The notes under the pieces are model-generated. The model was not told where the DNA came from. It saw nothing but the letters and a program-made list of their open reading frames with translations, and did not search any database. A DNA stretch of 64,000 nucleotides from Carboxylicivirga linearis. Its GTDB lineage: Bacteria; Bacteroidota; Bacteroidia; Bacteroidales; Marinilabiliaceae. This document shows, one piece after another, positions 1 to 8,302 of this stretch. Made by a program: the position numbers and the translations under genes. The stretch covers positions 62,001-126,000 of the forward strand of contig NZ_JAGUCO010000003.1 of assembly GCF_018271995.1 (NCBI RefSeq). The letters are read 5' to 3'. Each line of letters starts with the position of its first letter. Within the stretch, counting starts at the first letter, position 1.

Positions 1-107
1 ATAGAACTGCTCGAATAAGCACCTGCTCTATTGGTTCGAAGAATCTCTTTAAATAAAGAGTATTCCAGATTAACCAATTGGTTTTTATCCAAATGTTCGA
101 TACTCAT
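1..107 (-). CDS. Glycogen debranching enzyme (amylo-alpha-1,6-glucosidase family), N-terminal fragment
   Basis: Only the first 35 codons lie in the window; the gene runs off the left edge. Reading from the ATG at 107, the peptide begins MSIEHLDKNQLVNLEYSLFK and continues with EILRTNRAGAYSSSS. The stretch LEYSLxxEILRTNRAGAYSS is characteristic of the N-terminus of Bacteroidota glycogen debranching enzymes, which hydrolyse alpha-1,6 branch points in stored glycogen in the cytoplasm. No Shine-Dalgarno sequence precedes the ATG, as is usual in this phylum. The family call rests on this short motif alone, so the full domain structure cannot be checked here. Confidence 0.7.
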   Translation of the reverse strand, partial: MSIEHLDKNQLVNLEYSLFKEILRTNRAGAYSSSS

Positions 108-300
108 AAGCCTAGAAATTAAGAATAAAGCCTATCACCAAATCTGATGAGGTAATTCAAATGGAAATAGGAACAATTTAAGGGTTTTTCATAAAGAGGA
201 TACACATAGTTAAACTCTCCTATTGCAATTTTGTAAAAAAAAATCAATTCATCAATACATCCAGATATATTTATTTCATCGATATATACTATTTGACGGT

Positions 301-1287
301 TTACAATAATTGCTTGTTGAATTGATCTTGAAACGTAGATAAACTAACTTTATTGAATCTTTTTTGTATTTGTTCGAGTTTTGAGATGCTCTTTCTTATG
401 AATTTTTGATGTTGATCTGAATGTTTGTTAAATGGGCGATGATTGATATTTCTTTTAATGGATTCCATTTGAGTAATAAATTCTTGAGCTAACTCATCTA
501 ACCAGGATAAAATAAATTGGGCTCTGATGTACTTAACTGCTTCTGCAGAGGGGTGAAGCATGTCGGTATCAAAGAATCGGTAATCTCGCAAGTCGTCAAG
601 TAAAATTTCATAGGCAGGAAAGTAATCAACCTGCTCGAATTGTGTGCAAAGTTCATCAACTGCCAACAAAAGTATAGCTTTACTAATTTGATTTCCATGT
701 GCACCATCTTTCCAATGGCGAACTGGGCTAATGGTTAAAATGATTTTTAAGGATGGGTTTAACTTTAATAAGTTCTTAAACAGATCTTGATAGGTTTCAA
801 TGATTGATTCTTTTGTTATTAATTCACGATTGAAATGTGATGAAGGAATCTTATGACAGTTAGATACAATTTCTCCTGACTCTTTTAATTTATATACCCA
901 TGATGTACCAAAGGTGATAAAAAGGTAATCTGTGTTAGCTAAAAAATCAGCACCTGTTTTTAAGGTTTCATTAATATTAGATAAACACGATGCCTTATCT
1001 GTATTGTTGAACGAACTATGATGATCAAAACTCTGCCATATCTCATTGTGATAAATAAGGTCTGTATCCTGATAGGCTGAGTTTCTAATAAGCTGGCGAA
1101 TGGCTTTTGCTATAGAAAAGGGATTGTATAATACACCAAATGGATTCACCATGGCATTAAATCCGGTTTCTTCGAAATAAGAACCAATATTGCCAGCAAA
1201 GCAACTACCCATGAATAATAGCTGAGAATTATAGTTAATTGTTTTTTTTTGCGACTCTACTTCTACAATGGTTCTGAAGGTATCCAT
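301..1287 (-). CDS. GSCFA domain protein
   Basis: This protein of about 328 residues has the family-defining motif FMGSCFAGN at residues 25-33, followed by TFGTSWVY in the middle, TISPVRHWKDG near residue 190 and DMLHPS near residue 245. The arrangement (GS near the start, a late D-x-x-H) resembles SGNH/GDSL hydrolases, so an esterase-like or acyl-modifying activity is possible, but GSCFA proteins have no established reaction. There is no signal peptide. A TTG lies six bases upstream at 1293; I prefer the ATG at 1287. A strong hairpin at 1339-1364 separates it from the two-component genes upstream, so it is probably transcribed on its own. Confidence 0.85.
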   Translation of the reverse strand: MDTFRTIVEVESQKKTINYNSQLLFMGSCFAGNIGSYFEETGFNAMVNPFGVLYNPFSIAKAIRQLIRNSAYQDTDLIYHNEIWQSFDHHSSFNNTDKASCLSNINETLKTGADFLANTDYLFITFGTSWVYKLKESGEIVSNCHKIPSSHFNRELITKESIIETYQDLFKNLLKLNPSLKIILTISPVRHWKDGAHGNQISKAILLLAVDELCTQFEQVDYFPAYEILLDDLRDYRFFDTDMLHPSAEAVKYIRAQFILSWLDELAQEFITQMESIKRNINHRPFNKHSDQHQKFIRKSISKLEQIQKRFNKVSLSTFQDQFNKQLL

Positions 1288-1338
1288 GATCAATTATTTT
1301 AAGTGAAAATACAATTAAAATAGGGTATGAAACAAAAA

Positions 1339-1364
1339 AAGCCGCTTCGATTTCGAAGCGGCTT
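1339..1364 (-). terminator. Intrinsic terminator of the rprX-rprY operon
   Basis: GCCGCTTCGA (1341-1350) pairs perfectly with TCGAAGCGGC (1353-1362) and the flanking AA/TT extends the stem to 12 bp with a two-base spacer. On the minus strand the stem is followed by a run of T (the A run at 1334-1340). It lies 20 bases past the stop codon of the response regulator gene. Confidence 0.85.
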
Positions 1365-1383
1365 ATATATCTAATAGGTTTAA

Positions 1384-2067
1384 TTACATAACCAGTTTAT
1401 AACCTTTACCGTGTACATTAATTATTTCAACACTTGGTTCGTCTTTCAGGTGTTTACGTAATTTGGTAATGTAAACGTCCATACTACGAGCGTTAAAGTA
1501 ATTGTCATCAACCCAAATGGTTTTTAATGCAAAATTACGTTCCAGTACCTTATTGGCATTGGTACAAAGCAACTTTAACAATTCTGATTCTTTGGTAGTA
1601 AGTTTGATAATGTTCTCATCATTAATCAGCTGTTGCTTTTGAGTGTCAAACTTAAATTTACCTAACTGATAAAATTCCTGTGCAACATTACCACCTTTGG
1701 TACGTCGTAGTATTGCTTCAATACGGAAAAGCAACTCTTCCATACTAAAAGGTTTTGTAAGGTAGTCGTCGGCACCAATTTTAAATCCTTGAAAAATATC
1801 TTCTTTCAACGATTTAGCTGTAAGGAAGACAATAGGAATATCAGCATTTACCATTCGAATATCTTTTGCCAATGAGAAGCCATCTTTCTTAGGCATCATT
1901 ACGTCAAGTATACAGCAATCATATTTTTTAGACATGAAAGCCTTGTAGCCTTCTTCACCGTCTGGTAATAGATCTGTTTCAAAGCCTTTTGCTTCAAGAT
2001 ACTCTCTTAGGAGCATGCCTAAGTTCTCATCGTCCTCTGTTAAGAGGATTTTATATTCTTTTTCCAT
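1384..2067 (-). CDS. rprY: OmpR-family response regulator, RprY-like
   Basis: A 227-residue regulator with an N-terminal receiver domain (about 5-120) and a C-terminal winged-helix DNA-binding domain (about 130-226). The acidic pair D12/D13, phosphoacceptor D55 (CILDVMMP) and K105 (LTKPF) are all present, so it should be phosphorylatable. The winged-helix part has TTKESELLKLL and DVYITKLRKHL, typical of OmpR/PhoB. The start codon lies inside the upstream kinase ORF (28-base overlap), implying translational coupling. The gene order and the kinase topology match the RprX/RprY pair of Bacteroides; the symbol is assigned by resemblance, and the regulon is unknown. Confidence 0.85.
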   Translation of the reverse strand: MEKEYKILLTEDDENLGMLLREYLEAKGFETDLLPDGEEGYKAFMSKKYDCCILDVMMPKKDGFSLAKDIRMVNADIPIVFLTAKSLKEDIFQGFKIGADDYLTKPFSMEELLFRIEAILRRTKGGNVAQEFYQLGKFKFDTQKQQLINDENIIKLTTKESELLKLLCTNANKVLERNFALKTIWVDDNYFNARSMDVYITKLRKHLKDEPSVEIINVHGKGYKLVM

Positions 2068-3629
2068 TCTTTAGTGTTTTTTAGAGGTAGGAATATGTCA
2101 AATTTTGTGCCAACTTTAAGTTCGCTCTCAACTGATATCTGTCCACCGTGGTCATCAACAATTTTTTTCACGTAGGCAAGGCCTAATCCAAAGCCTTTCA
2201 CATCATGAACATTACCTGTTGGTACACGGTAAAATTTTTCAAATATTCTTTTGAGGTTATCCTTTGATATCCCCATCCCATTATCTTTAATCGAAATTAC
2301 AATTCCGTTATTTTTATTCCAAGTTTTAACGTATAAAACCGGTGATCCCATCTTATATTTTACGGCGTTATCGAGCAAGTTATAAATAACATTTGTAAAA
2401 TGCACATCATCAACACTAATAATGCTGTTTTTAGCCTCTAAACGTTCAATAATTTTACCATTGGCATTTTCAACTTTAATCCTAAAATTATTGGTAACAT
2501 TGTGAATGAGATCGTTTACATCAATGTTTTTTAATTTTAAGCCTTTCTTACCTTTTTCAAAGATAGCCATTTGCAGCACTTTTTCAACCTGAAAACTTAA
2601 ACGTTTGCTTTCGTCTTGAATTACGCCTGAAATATGCTGAAGTGTTTTGGGTGTTTTAATTACACTGCCATCTTTAAGCATTTGTGAAGCTAACGAAATG
2701 GTAGATATGGGAGTTTTAAACTCATGCGTCATATTATTGATAAAGTCATTCTTTATCTGGTCAACCCTCTTTTGGCGAACAATAATCATGATGGTTATAA
2801 TAGACATGAATACCATTATCAGGGTAAAAATTGCAGACGGAATAACCAAACCTAACGATTCGTAAATAGGATTAGGCATTTGTGTAAAATGAAGCCTGAT
2901 ATAATTGGCTTTTGCATGAATGTCATTTGGGAAAAGCCTTTTTTGGTAGGTTTTATATTCCTTTGGGTTATCAGTGAAATTTTCAGTTTTATAAGCCGTT
3001 TCTCCCTTAGAATTGATGATGGCATATTCGTAAAGAAAGGTGATGCCTTTTTCTTCTAAATTCTGAAAAAGGTATTGTTGAAGTCGCATATTATCAATAC
3101 GATTCTCAATGGGTACATCTTCCAGTAGTTTTCTTAATAGCGCATCGTTTTGCTTATTATATTGATTGCGAAGTTCATTCTGAATCGCCATCATGGTGCT
3201 GGTTAACGGATCAGTTCGCCCAAAAGCACCTTTTGATGTTCTACCATGAAAAGTTGTCATTAAAGAATCCTGCTCATAGGTAGCTACATTATATTGCCCT
3301 TTGGAGAAGTTGAGGTTTAGTGAGATGCTGAATTCTTGTTCCTGTGAGAATAGATCTTCGTCCTTATTACTGAAATATTTTGAATCGGGCTGAAGATTCT
3401 GAGGAACTTTGCTTTTTGATTTGTTTGAATTGGTGTGTCTTGTTAATAACGAAGTTTCGTCTTTTTCAAGTCGAATTATGACATCAGCCATTGCCTGGTG
3501 AACAGATTGATCAAATTGTTCTTCGTTTAATTTGGTAGCCTTCATAATCCATAAAGTTTGGATGTATGTGATTCCAATTAAAGAAATTGCCATTACAATG
3601 GTCAGTATCAAAATTAATTTCTTACTCAT
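2040..3629 (-). CDS. rprX: Membrane sensor histidine kinase, RprX-like
   Basis: A 529-residue kinase with a transmembrane helix at about 5-28, an extracytoplasmic sensor region of about 230 residues with no recognisable domain, a second helix at about 259-284 and a cytoplasmic kinase core. The phosphoacceptor is H302 in NMTHEFKTPIST. The ATPase domain shows an N box (NVIYNLLDNAVKY), a G1 box (DNGMGIS), an F box (FEKFYRVPTG) and a G2 box (GFGLGLAYVKKIV). It overlaps the response regulator gene by 28 bases and would be cotranscribed with it. The Bacteroides RprX resemblance is strongest in the N-terminal membrane segment and the overall layout. Confidence 0.85.
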   Translation of the reverse strand: MSKKLILILTIVMAISLIGITYIQTLWIMKATKLNEEQFDQSVHQAMADVIIRLEKDETSLLTRHTNSNKSKSKVPQNLQPDSKYFSNKDEDLFSQEQEFSISLNLNFSKGQYNVATYEQDSLMTTFHGRTSKGAFGRTDPLTSTMMAIQNELRNQYNKQNDALLRKLLEDVPIENRIDNMRLQQYLFQNLEEKGITFLYEYAIINSKGETAYKTENFTDNPKEYKTYQKRLFPNDIHAKANYIRLHFTQMPNPIYESLGLVIPSAIFTLIMVFMSIITIMIIVRQKRVDQIKNDFINNMTHEFKTPISTISLASQMLKDGSVIKTPKTLQHISGVIQDESKRLSFQVEKVLQMAIFEKGKKGLKLKNIDVNDLIHNVTNNFRIKVENANGKIIERLEAKNSIISVDDVHFTNVIYNLLDNAVKYKMGSPVLYVKTWNKNNGIVISIKDNGMGISKDNLKRIFEKFYRVPTGNVHDVKGFGLGLAYVKKIVDDHGGQISVESELKVGTKFDIFLPLKNTKEWKKNIKSS

Positions 3630-3858
3630 AAAACAAAAATAGTAGGCTGAATGAATATAAATCGGGGTTTAACATTAATTAACAGCAAATTAATTTGTTG
3701 GGGTGTGGTATGAGGTGTTTTTTTGATATGGGAAGATACTTTATTTTGGTTTAAAAACTTCCATTGTTATCGTGTTTTAGTTTTTTTGAAGATAACAATA
3801 TTTAAGGATTCATTGGGCGTAAAATATAAATATCTTTCTTCTGAACAGGAAATGAATT

Positions 3859-4599
3859 TTATTCCGCTTCTATTTTATCTAATGCCTGATGGGCTGCGTT
3901 TTGTTGGGCTTCTTTTTTTGAATGTCCTTCTCCTTCCCCTAATAGTTCTTCATTAATCAGGGCTTTGGATTTAAACTTGGTAGTTGTTTCAGAGTCGGTA
4001 TAGGAGTGGAGTTCTTCAGTTATAAAATTGACGCTTTTTTTATTTTTTTGGCCCCATTCGATCAATAACGATTTAAAGTTATTGTCTTCGCGTGCAATTC
4101 TTTGAAGGTCGATGTATTGGTTCAATATTTTTTCTTGAACAAACTGCTTGCATCTTGCATATCCTTTGTCGAGATATACAGCTCCAATTAAAGCTTCCAA
4201 AGCATCACCCAAAATGCTGGTTTGCGATACGTCGAGTAATGATTGTGTTTTAACCCATTTATGTAAATCCATTTCCAGGGCAATGGAATTGAGGAGTGAG
4301 CGATTTACAATGCGGGAACGCGTTTTAGTAAGAAAACCCTCGTTTTTATGGGGGAAGTATATGTACAGAACTTCTGCAACAATAGAACCTAAAATAGCAT
4401 CACCCAGATACTCTAATCTTTCGTTGTTAATGTACTTGTGGGTTTTGCTGTTTTTAAGCATGGCTGATTTATGAATCATGGCCTGCTCAAATATCTCCAG
4501 ATTAGAAGGATTACAACCTGTTGTTGTTCGTATAAAACCATAAAACTTCTTCCTTCGAAAAGGAAGAAGTTTTATAATGTGCAAAAGTGGTTTAATCAA
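3859..4599 (-). CDS. rnc: Ribonuclease III
   Basis: A 246-residue double-strand-specific endoribonuclease that processes rRNA precursors and structured mRNAs. The signature NERLEYLGDA is at 59-68 with catalytic E63 and D67, and the second metal-binding pair D132/E135 is in LGDALEALIG. A double-stranded RNA-binding domain occupies about 175-245 (EGHSKKEAQQNAAHQALDKI). It starts 10 bases after the fabF stop, completing an acpP-fabF-rnc operon. The first 20 codons contain a perfect 16-bp inverted repeat (listed separately) that may make the mRNA a substrate of its own product. Confidence 0.96.
   Translation of the reverse strand: MIKPLLHIIKLLPFRRKKFYGFIRTTTGCNPSNLEIFEQAMIHKSAMLKNSKTHKYINNERLEYLGDAILGSIVAEVLYIYFPHKNEGFLTKTRSRIVNRSLLNSIALEMDLHKWVKTQSLLDVSQTSILGDALEALIGAVYLDKGYARCKQFVQEKILNQYIDLQRIAREDNNFKSLLIEWGQKNKKSVNFITEELHSYTDSETTTKFKSKALINEELLGEGEGHSKKEAQQNAAHQALDKIEAE
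4540..4575 (-). promoter_or_regulatory. Perfect 16-bp hairpin with UUCG loop inside the rnc start region
   Basis: On the coding strand ATAAAACTTCTTCCTT, then TTCG, then AAGGAAGAAGTTTTAT forms an uninterrupted 16-bp stem with a UUCG loop. It covers codons 9 to 20 of rnc. Long uninterrupted stems near the 5' end of rnc mRNA are cleaved by RNase III in other bacteria as an autoregulatory device; whether this one is cleaved is inference. Confidence 0.55.
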
Positions 4600-4609
4600 A
4601 ACTACTTTT

Positions 4610-5857
4610 TTACAAAGCTTTAAATACTACGGATGCGTTATGGCCTCCGAATCCGAAAGTGTTTGACAAGGCAACTTTTACTTCACGTTCTTGTGCTTTG
4701 TTGAATGTGAAATTAAGTTTGTTATCAATTTCCGGATCGTCTTCAAAGTGATTAATTGTTGGAGGAACAATACCGTTGTTAATAGCTAAAATACAAGCTA
4801 TTGATTCAACAGCTCCTGCTGCTCCTAATAAGTGACCAGTCATCGACTTTGTTGAACTAATGTTCAAGTTGTACGCATGATCACCAAAAACCTCTTTGAT
4901 AGCCTTCGTTTCGGCAATATCACCTAGTGGAGTGGCGGTTCCATGTACATTAATGTAACCTACTTCTTTAGGATCAATACCGTTATCCGACAACGCATGT
5001 TCCATTACTTTCTTAGCGCCCAGTCCCTCAGGATGCGGGGCAGTTAAGTGGTGAGCGTCAGCTGTCATGCCAGTACCTACTATTTCACAGTAGATTTTAG
5101 CACCACGCTTAATGGCGTGCTCATACTCTTCAACAATTAAAGAAGCACCTCCTTCACCCATCACAAAACCATCACGTCCTTTATCAAAAGGTCGCGATGC
5201 TGTCGTTGGATCGTCATTACGGGTTGACAAAGCCTGCATTGAATTAAATCCACCCACACCGGCTTGATTAATCGTGGCTTCAGAACCTCCTGTAACAAAC
5301 ATATCAGCTTTGCCTAAGCGAATAAGATTATACGCTTCGCCAATGGCGTTAGTAGAAGATGCACATGCCGAAACTGTACCGAAGTTTGGTCCCCGGAATC
5401 CATATTTCATTGAAATATGACCGGGCGCAATATCAGCAATCATTTTCGGAATGAAGAAAGGGCTGAAACGTGGTGTTCCGTCCCCTTGAGCAAATCCTGT
5501 AACTTCTTGCAAAAATGTTAGCAATCCACCAATACCGGCACCCCAGATTACGCCAACACGATCAGCATCCAATTTATCAGGTACAATACCTGCATCGGCT
5601 ACTGCTTGGTCGGCAGCAATCATAGCGTACTGGGCAAAGGGGTCAAGTTTCCTTGCCTCTTTACGATCAAAATAATCGTTGGCGTTGTAGCCTTTTAATT
5701 CGCAAGCGAACTGAGTTTTGAACTTGGAGGCGTCAAAATGAGTAATAGGTCCACAGCCACTTACTCCATTTATCAAGCTGTTCCAGTATTCTTCTACTGT
5801 GTTGCCGATAGGTGTAATGGCTCCTAGTCCCGTAACAACAACTCTTTTTAACTCCAT
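4610..5857 (-). CDS. fabF: Beta-ketoacyl-ACP synthase II
   Basis: A 415-residue condensing enzyme that extends acyl-ACP with malonyl-ACP in fatty-acid synthesis in the cytoplasm. The catalytic triad is present: nucleophile C165 in TVSACASSTNA, H305 in NVHGTATPLGD and H342 in SMTGHLLGAAG. The C-terminal NTFGFGGHNASVVF loop is intact. The length matches the KAS II family. It follows acpP by 28 bases and precedes rnc by 10, a conserved order in Bacteroidota. Confidence 0.96.
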   Translation of the reverse strand: MELKRVVVTGLGAITPIGNTVEEYWNSLINGVSGCGPITHFDASKFKTQFACELKGYNANDYFDRKEARKLDPFAQYAMIAADQAVADAGIVPDKLDADRVGVIWGAGIGGLLTFLQEVTGFAQGDGTPRFSPFFIPKMIADIAPGHISMKYGFRGPNFGTVSACASSTNAIGEAYNLIRLGKADMFVTGGSEATINQAGVGGFNSMQALSTRNDDPTTASRPFDKGRDGFVMGEGGASLIVEEYEHAIKRGAKIYCEIVGTGMTADAHHLTAPHPEGLGAKKVMEHALSDNGIDPKEVGYINVHGTATPLGDIAETKAIKEVFGDHAYNLNISSTKSMTGHLLGAAGAVESIACILAINNGIVPPTINHFEDDPEIDNKLNFTFNKAQEREVKVALSNTFGFGGHNASVVFKAL

Positions 5858-5885
5858 AACTACTCTTAAAGTATCCTACTCGTTC

Positions 5886-6122
5886 TTACTTAGCGTTTTC
5901 TTCAATGTAAGCAATCGCGTCACCTACAGTTCCGATATTCTCAGCCTGATCGTCTGGAATTGCAATGTTGAATTCTTTTTCAAATTCCATAATCAATTCT
6001 ACAGTGTCAAGAGAGTCAGCACCCAAATCATTGGTGAAGCTAGCTTCTGGTGCAACTTCAGTTTCGTCAACTCCCAACTTGTCTACGATAATTGCTTTTA
6101 CTCTTGATGCAATGTCTGACAT
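5886..6122 (-). CDS. acpP: Acyl carrier protein
   Basis: A 78-residue acidic carrier protein. The phosphopantetheine attachment site is S37 in [16 protein letters not shown], and the surrounding helix II residues match primary-metabolism ACPs. It delivers growing acyl chains to FabF, encoded immediately downstream. It is first in the acpP-fabF-rnc operon and divergent from purN; the 172-base region between them must hold both promoters, though I could not identify a clear consensus box. Confidence 0.96.
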   Translation of the reverse strand: MSDIASRVKAIIVDKLGVDETEVAPEASFTNDLGADSLDTVELIMEFEKEFNIAIPDDQAENIGTVGDAIAYIEENAK

Positions 6123-6294
6123 AGCTTTAAGTTTTTAAATTAATACTAATAAAATGTTATAAAACAACTTTGCAAAGAAATACATTTGTGGATAATAATT
6201 CAAACTTCATGTAAAGAAAATGCTATTTAGCCCTTAAATTTTCCTATTTTTACATCTTGTTTTGGAGATAAATAACACATGTAAAATTAAGATA

Positions 6295-6864
6295 ATGAAA
6301 AAGATAGTGCTTTTCGCTTCGGGCTCTGGATCGAATGTAGAAAACATTGCAAAATATTTCAAAAATGATGGTTCGGTCGAAATAAAAGGGGTGTTTTGTA
6401 ACAATCCAAATGCCTATGTAATTGAGCGTTGCACTACATTGGGAATACCATGTAGAGTGTTTGGTCGAAATGAATTTAGGGATAACCAAGTGATTTTGGA
6501 GGAGTTACAGCAGATAAATCCTGATTTAATCGTGCTGGCAGGATTCTTATGGTTAATACCGTCGGCATATATTCGTCAATTTTCTGATAAAATTATCAAT
6601 ATTCATCCGGCACTTTTACCAAAATTTGGTGGAAAAGGAATGTATGGTGATCGGGTTCATCAGGCCGTTGTTGAAAATAAAGAAAAAGAGTCGGGCATTA
6701 CTATTCATTATGTGAATGAAAATTATGATGAGGGATTGGTAATCAGGCAGGTGAGATGTGAAGTGCTTCCTACGGATACTGCTGCAGATGTTGCCACTAA
6801 GGTGCACGAATTAGAATACCAACACTTTCCGGAGACCATTGCTCATATTCTCAAGGCTGATTAA
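6295..6864 (+). CDS. purN: Phosphoribosylglycinamide formyltransferase
   Basis: The product, 189 residues from the ATG at 6295, transfers a formyl group from 10-formyltetrahydrofolate to GAR in purine synthesis. It begins MKKIVLFASGSGSNVENIA, the typical PurN nucleotide-binding loop, and contains NIHPALLPKFGGKGMYGDRV with the catalytic Asn and His, plus the later Asp in VNENYDEGLVI. A TTG-initiated extension of 11 residues from 6262 is possible but matches no conserved N-terminus. The gene is divergent from acpP and converges on the M23 peptidase gene. Confidence 0.95.
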   Translation: MKKIVLFASGSGSNVENIAKYFKNDGSVEIKGVFCNNPNAYVIERCTTLGIPCRVFGRNEFRDNQVILEELQQINPDLIVLAGFLWLIPSAYIRQFSDKIINIHPALLPKFGGKGMYGDRVHQAVVENKEKESGITIHYVNENYDEGLVIRQVRCEVLPTDTAADVATKVHELEYQHFPETIAHILKAD

Positions 6865-6889
6865 GCTTATTATTAATATACGTATATAT

Positions 6890-6919
6890 AAAGAGAGGCT
6901 CCGTTGGAAGTCTCTCTTT
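6890..6919. terminator. Hairpin between convergent purN and M23 peptidase genes
   Basis: AAAGAGAG (6890-6897) pairs with CTCTCTTT (6912-6919) around a loop that contains a smaller TCC/GGA stem. It sits in the 76-base gap between the convergent stop codons and could serve both. The U tracts are weak, so efficiency is uncertain. Confidence 0.55.
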
Positions 6920-6940
6920 AAGTATATTGTTGATATTAGC

Positions 6941-8209
6941 CTAGTATTCTTTTAATGGTATACTATCTAATTTAGCTTTTAACGGTTTAATAAATGTTTC
7001 AAAGCGGGCCATATTTTCTTCTTTTACCGGTTCAACAGAAGGTGCTTCCAATTTCAGAGGGTCGATGGCTTTTCCATTTTTAAACACTCTAAAGTCGAGA
7101 TGAGGACCGGTTGCTAATCCTGTGGATCCTACATATCCTATTAACTGTCCCTGTTTAACTACTGATCCTTTGCTAATGCCTTTGGCGAATCCTTTCAGGT
7201 GCATGTAAACAGTGGTGTAAACACTATTGTGTTTAATCTTTAAATAGTTTCCTCCACCATTCTTCTGATATCCTTTAGCAAACACCCTACCATCACCTAA
7301 GGCGTAAACCGGAGTTCCGGCTGGAGCAGCATAATCAATACCGTGGTGAGGCCTTCTGATTTTTAACACCGGATGAAGTCTGCTATTTGAGAAACGACTA
7401 CTAATACGAGAAAACTTTAATGGTGCTTTTAAAAATGCTTTACGAAGGCTCTGTCCGTTTTCATCGAAGAAATTCCAAACACTGTCTTCTTCGAAGTTAA
7501 AGGCATAAATAGGTTTGCCTCGGTGATGAAAAAGGGCACCGTGAACTTTACCTATACCTATGCTTAAACTGTCAACAAATTCTTCTTCGTAATACACTTT
7601 AAAATTATCGCCCTTTTCAATACCAAAGAAATCAACTGTCCAGGCAAATATTTCAGAAAGTTCAATGGCTAGTAGAGGATTCAGATTATTGTCAGACATG
7701 GCATTCCATAATGACGATGTTATTACGCCAGAAGCCTCCTTGCTTACACTAACCGTTTCCTTAACTCCTTTATAAACCTGAATGGAATCTTGAAGGGAAA
7801 CTACCAGGTAATCGGTATTGTCTATTTCATACACAAAGTGTTCCAATTGCCGCAGGGTATCCTGACTTAAAAACAGGGAGTAATTATTACCAACTTTTAT
7901 TTTACGTACATCAAATACAGGTTTGGTTCTTTCAACAATGGTGTTGATGGTTGGGTAATCAATACCAGCCTTTAAAAATATATCAGCTAAGAATTGGTTT
8001 CGTTTAACTCTTTCTTTATCTACTATAAAAGAGTCCAATGGAATGCCATATAATAGTTCTGGTTCAGGAACCTCAACAATATCTAATGAGTCAAGAGTTT
8101 CTTCAGTAACAACAGAACGAGGATGTTGATATCTGTTAACCAGAAAAAAGGTAACAGGAACTAAAACAATTACAATGAGAGCTATTAGAAAAAAAGTCTT
8201 CTTTTTCAT
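6941..8209 (-). CDS. M23-family peptidase, membrane-anchored
   Basis: A 422-residue protein with an N-terminal signal anchor (residues 5-25), a middle region of about 230 residues resembling the N-terminal region of MepM-like peptidases, and a C-terminal LytM/M23 domain (about 265-395). The domain has the HxxxD zinc motif at H288-D292 (RRPHHGIDY), H337 in YMHL, and a terminal motif GPHLDF at 369-374. In typical M23 enzymes the last motif is HxH and the second His binds zinc; here it is Asp372. The substitution may be tolerated in this subfamily or may signal altered or lost activity. The likely role is peptidoglycan cross-link hydrolysis in the periplasm. Confidence 0.85.
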   Translation of the reverse strand: MKKKTFFLIALIVIVLVPVTFFLVNRYQHPRSVVTEETLDSLDIVEVPEPELLYGIPLDSFIVDKERVKRNQFLADIFLKAGIDYPTINTIVERTKPVFDVRKIKVGNNYSLFLSQDTLRQLEHFVYEIDNTDYLVVSLQDSIQVYKGVKETVSVSKEASGVITSSLWNAMSDNNLNPLLAIELSEIFAWTVDFFGIEKGDNFKVYYEEEFVDSLSIGIGKVHGALFHHRGKPIYAFNFEEDSVWNFFDENGQSLRKAFLKAPLKFSRISSRFSNSRLHPVLKIRRPHHGIDYAAPAGTPVYALGDGRVFAKGYQKNGGGNYLKIKHNSVYTTVYMHLKGFAKGISKGSVVKQGQLIGYVGSTGLATGPHLDFRVFKNGKAIDPLKLEAPSVEPVKEENMARFETFIKPLKAKLDSIPLKEY

Positions 8210-8302
8210 TTTACTTTTGAAAACAGGGTGAATTATTAGGCGTTAATCTTAAATTAATAAAGGGTATCAGCTTTTGAGCCTCTAATATAAAACATTCTTT
8301 CC

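Noticed and set aside
3763-3799. Inverted repeat ATTGTTATC / GATAACAAT downstream of rnc
   Set aside because: The 9-bp stem has a 19-base loop and no T run on the rnc strand, so I do not call it a terminator.
3723-3956. Plus-strand ORF of 77 codons
   Set aside because: It overlaps the 3' end of rnc on the opposite strand, has a composition unlike its neighbours and resembles no family.
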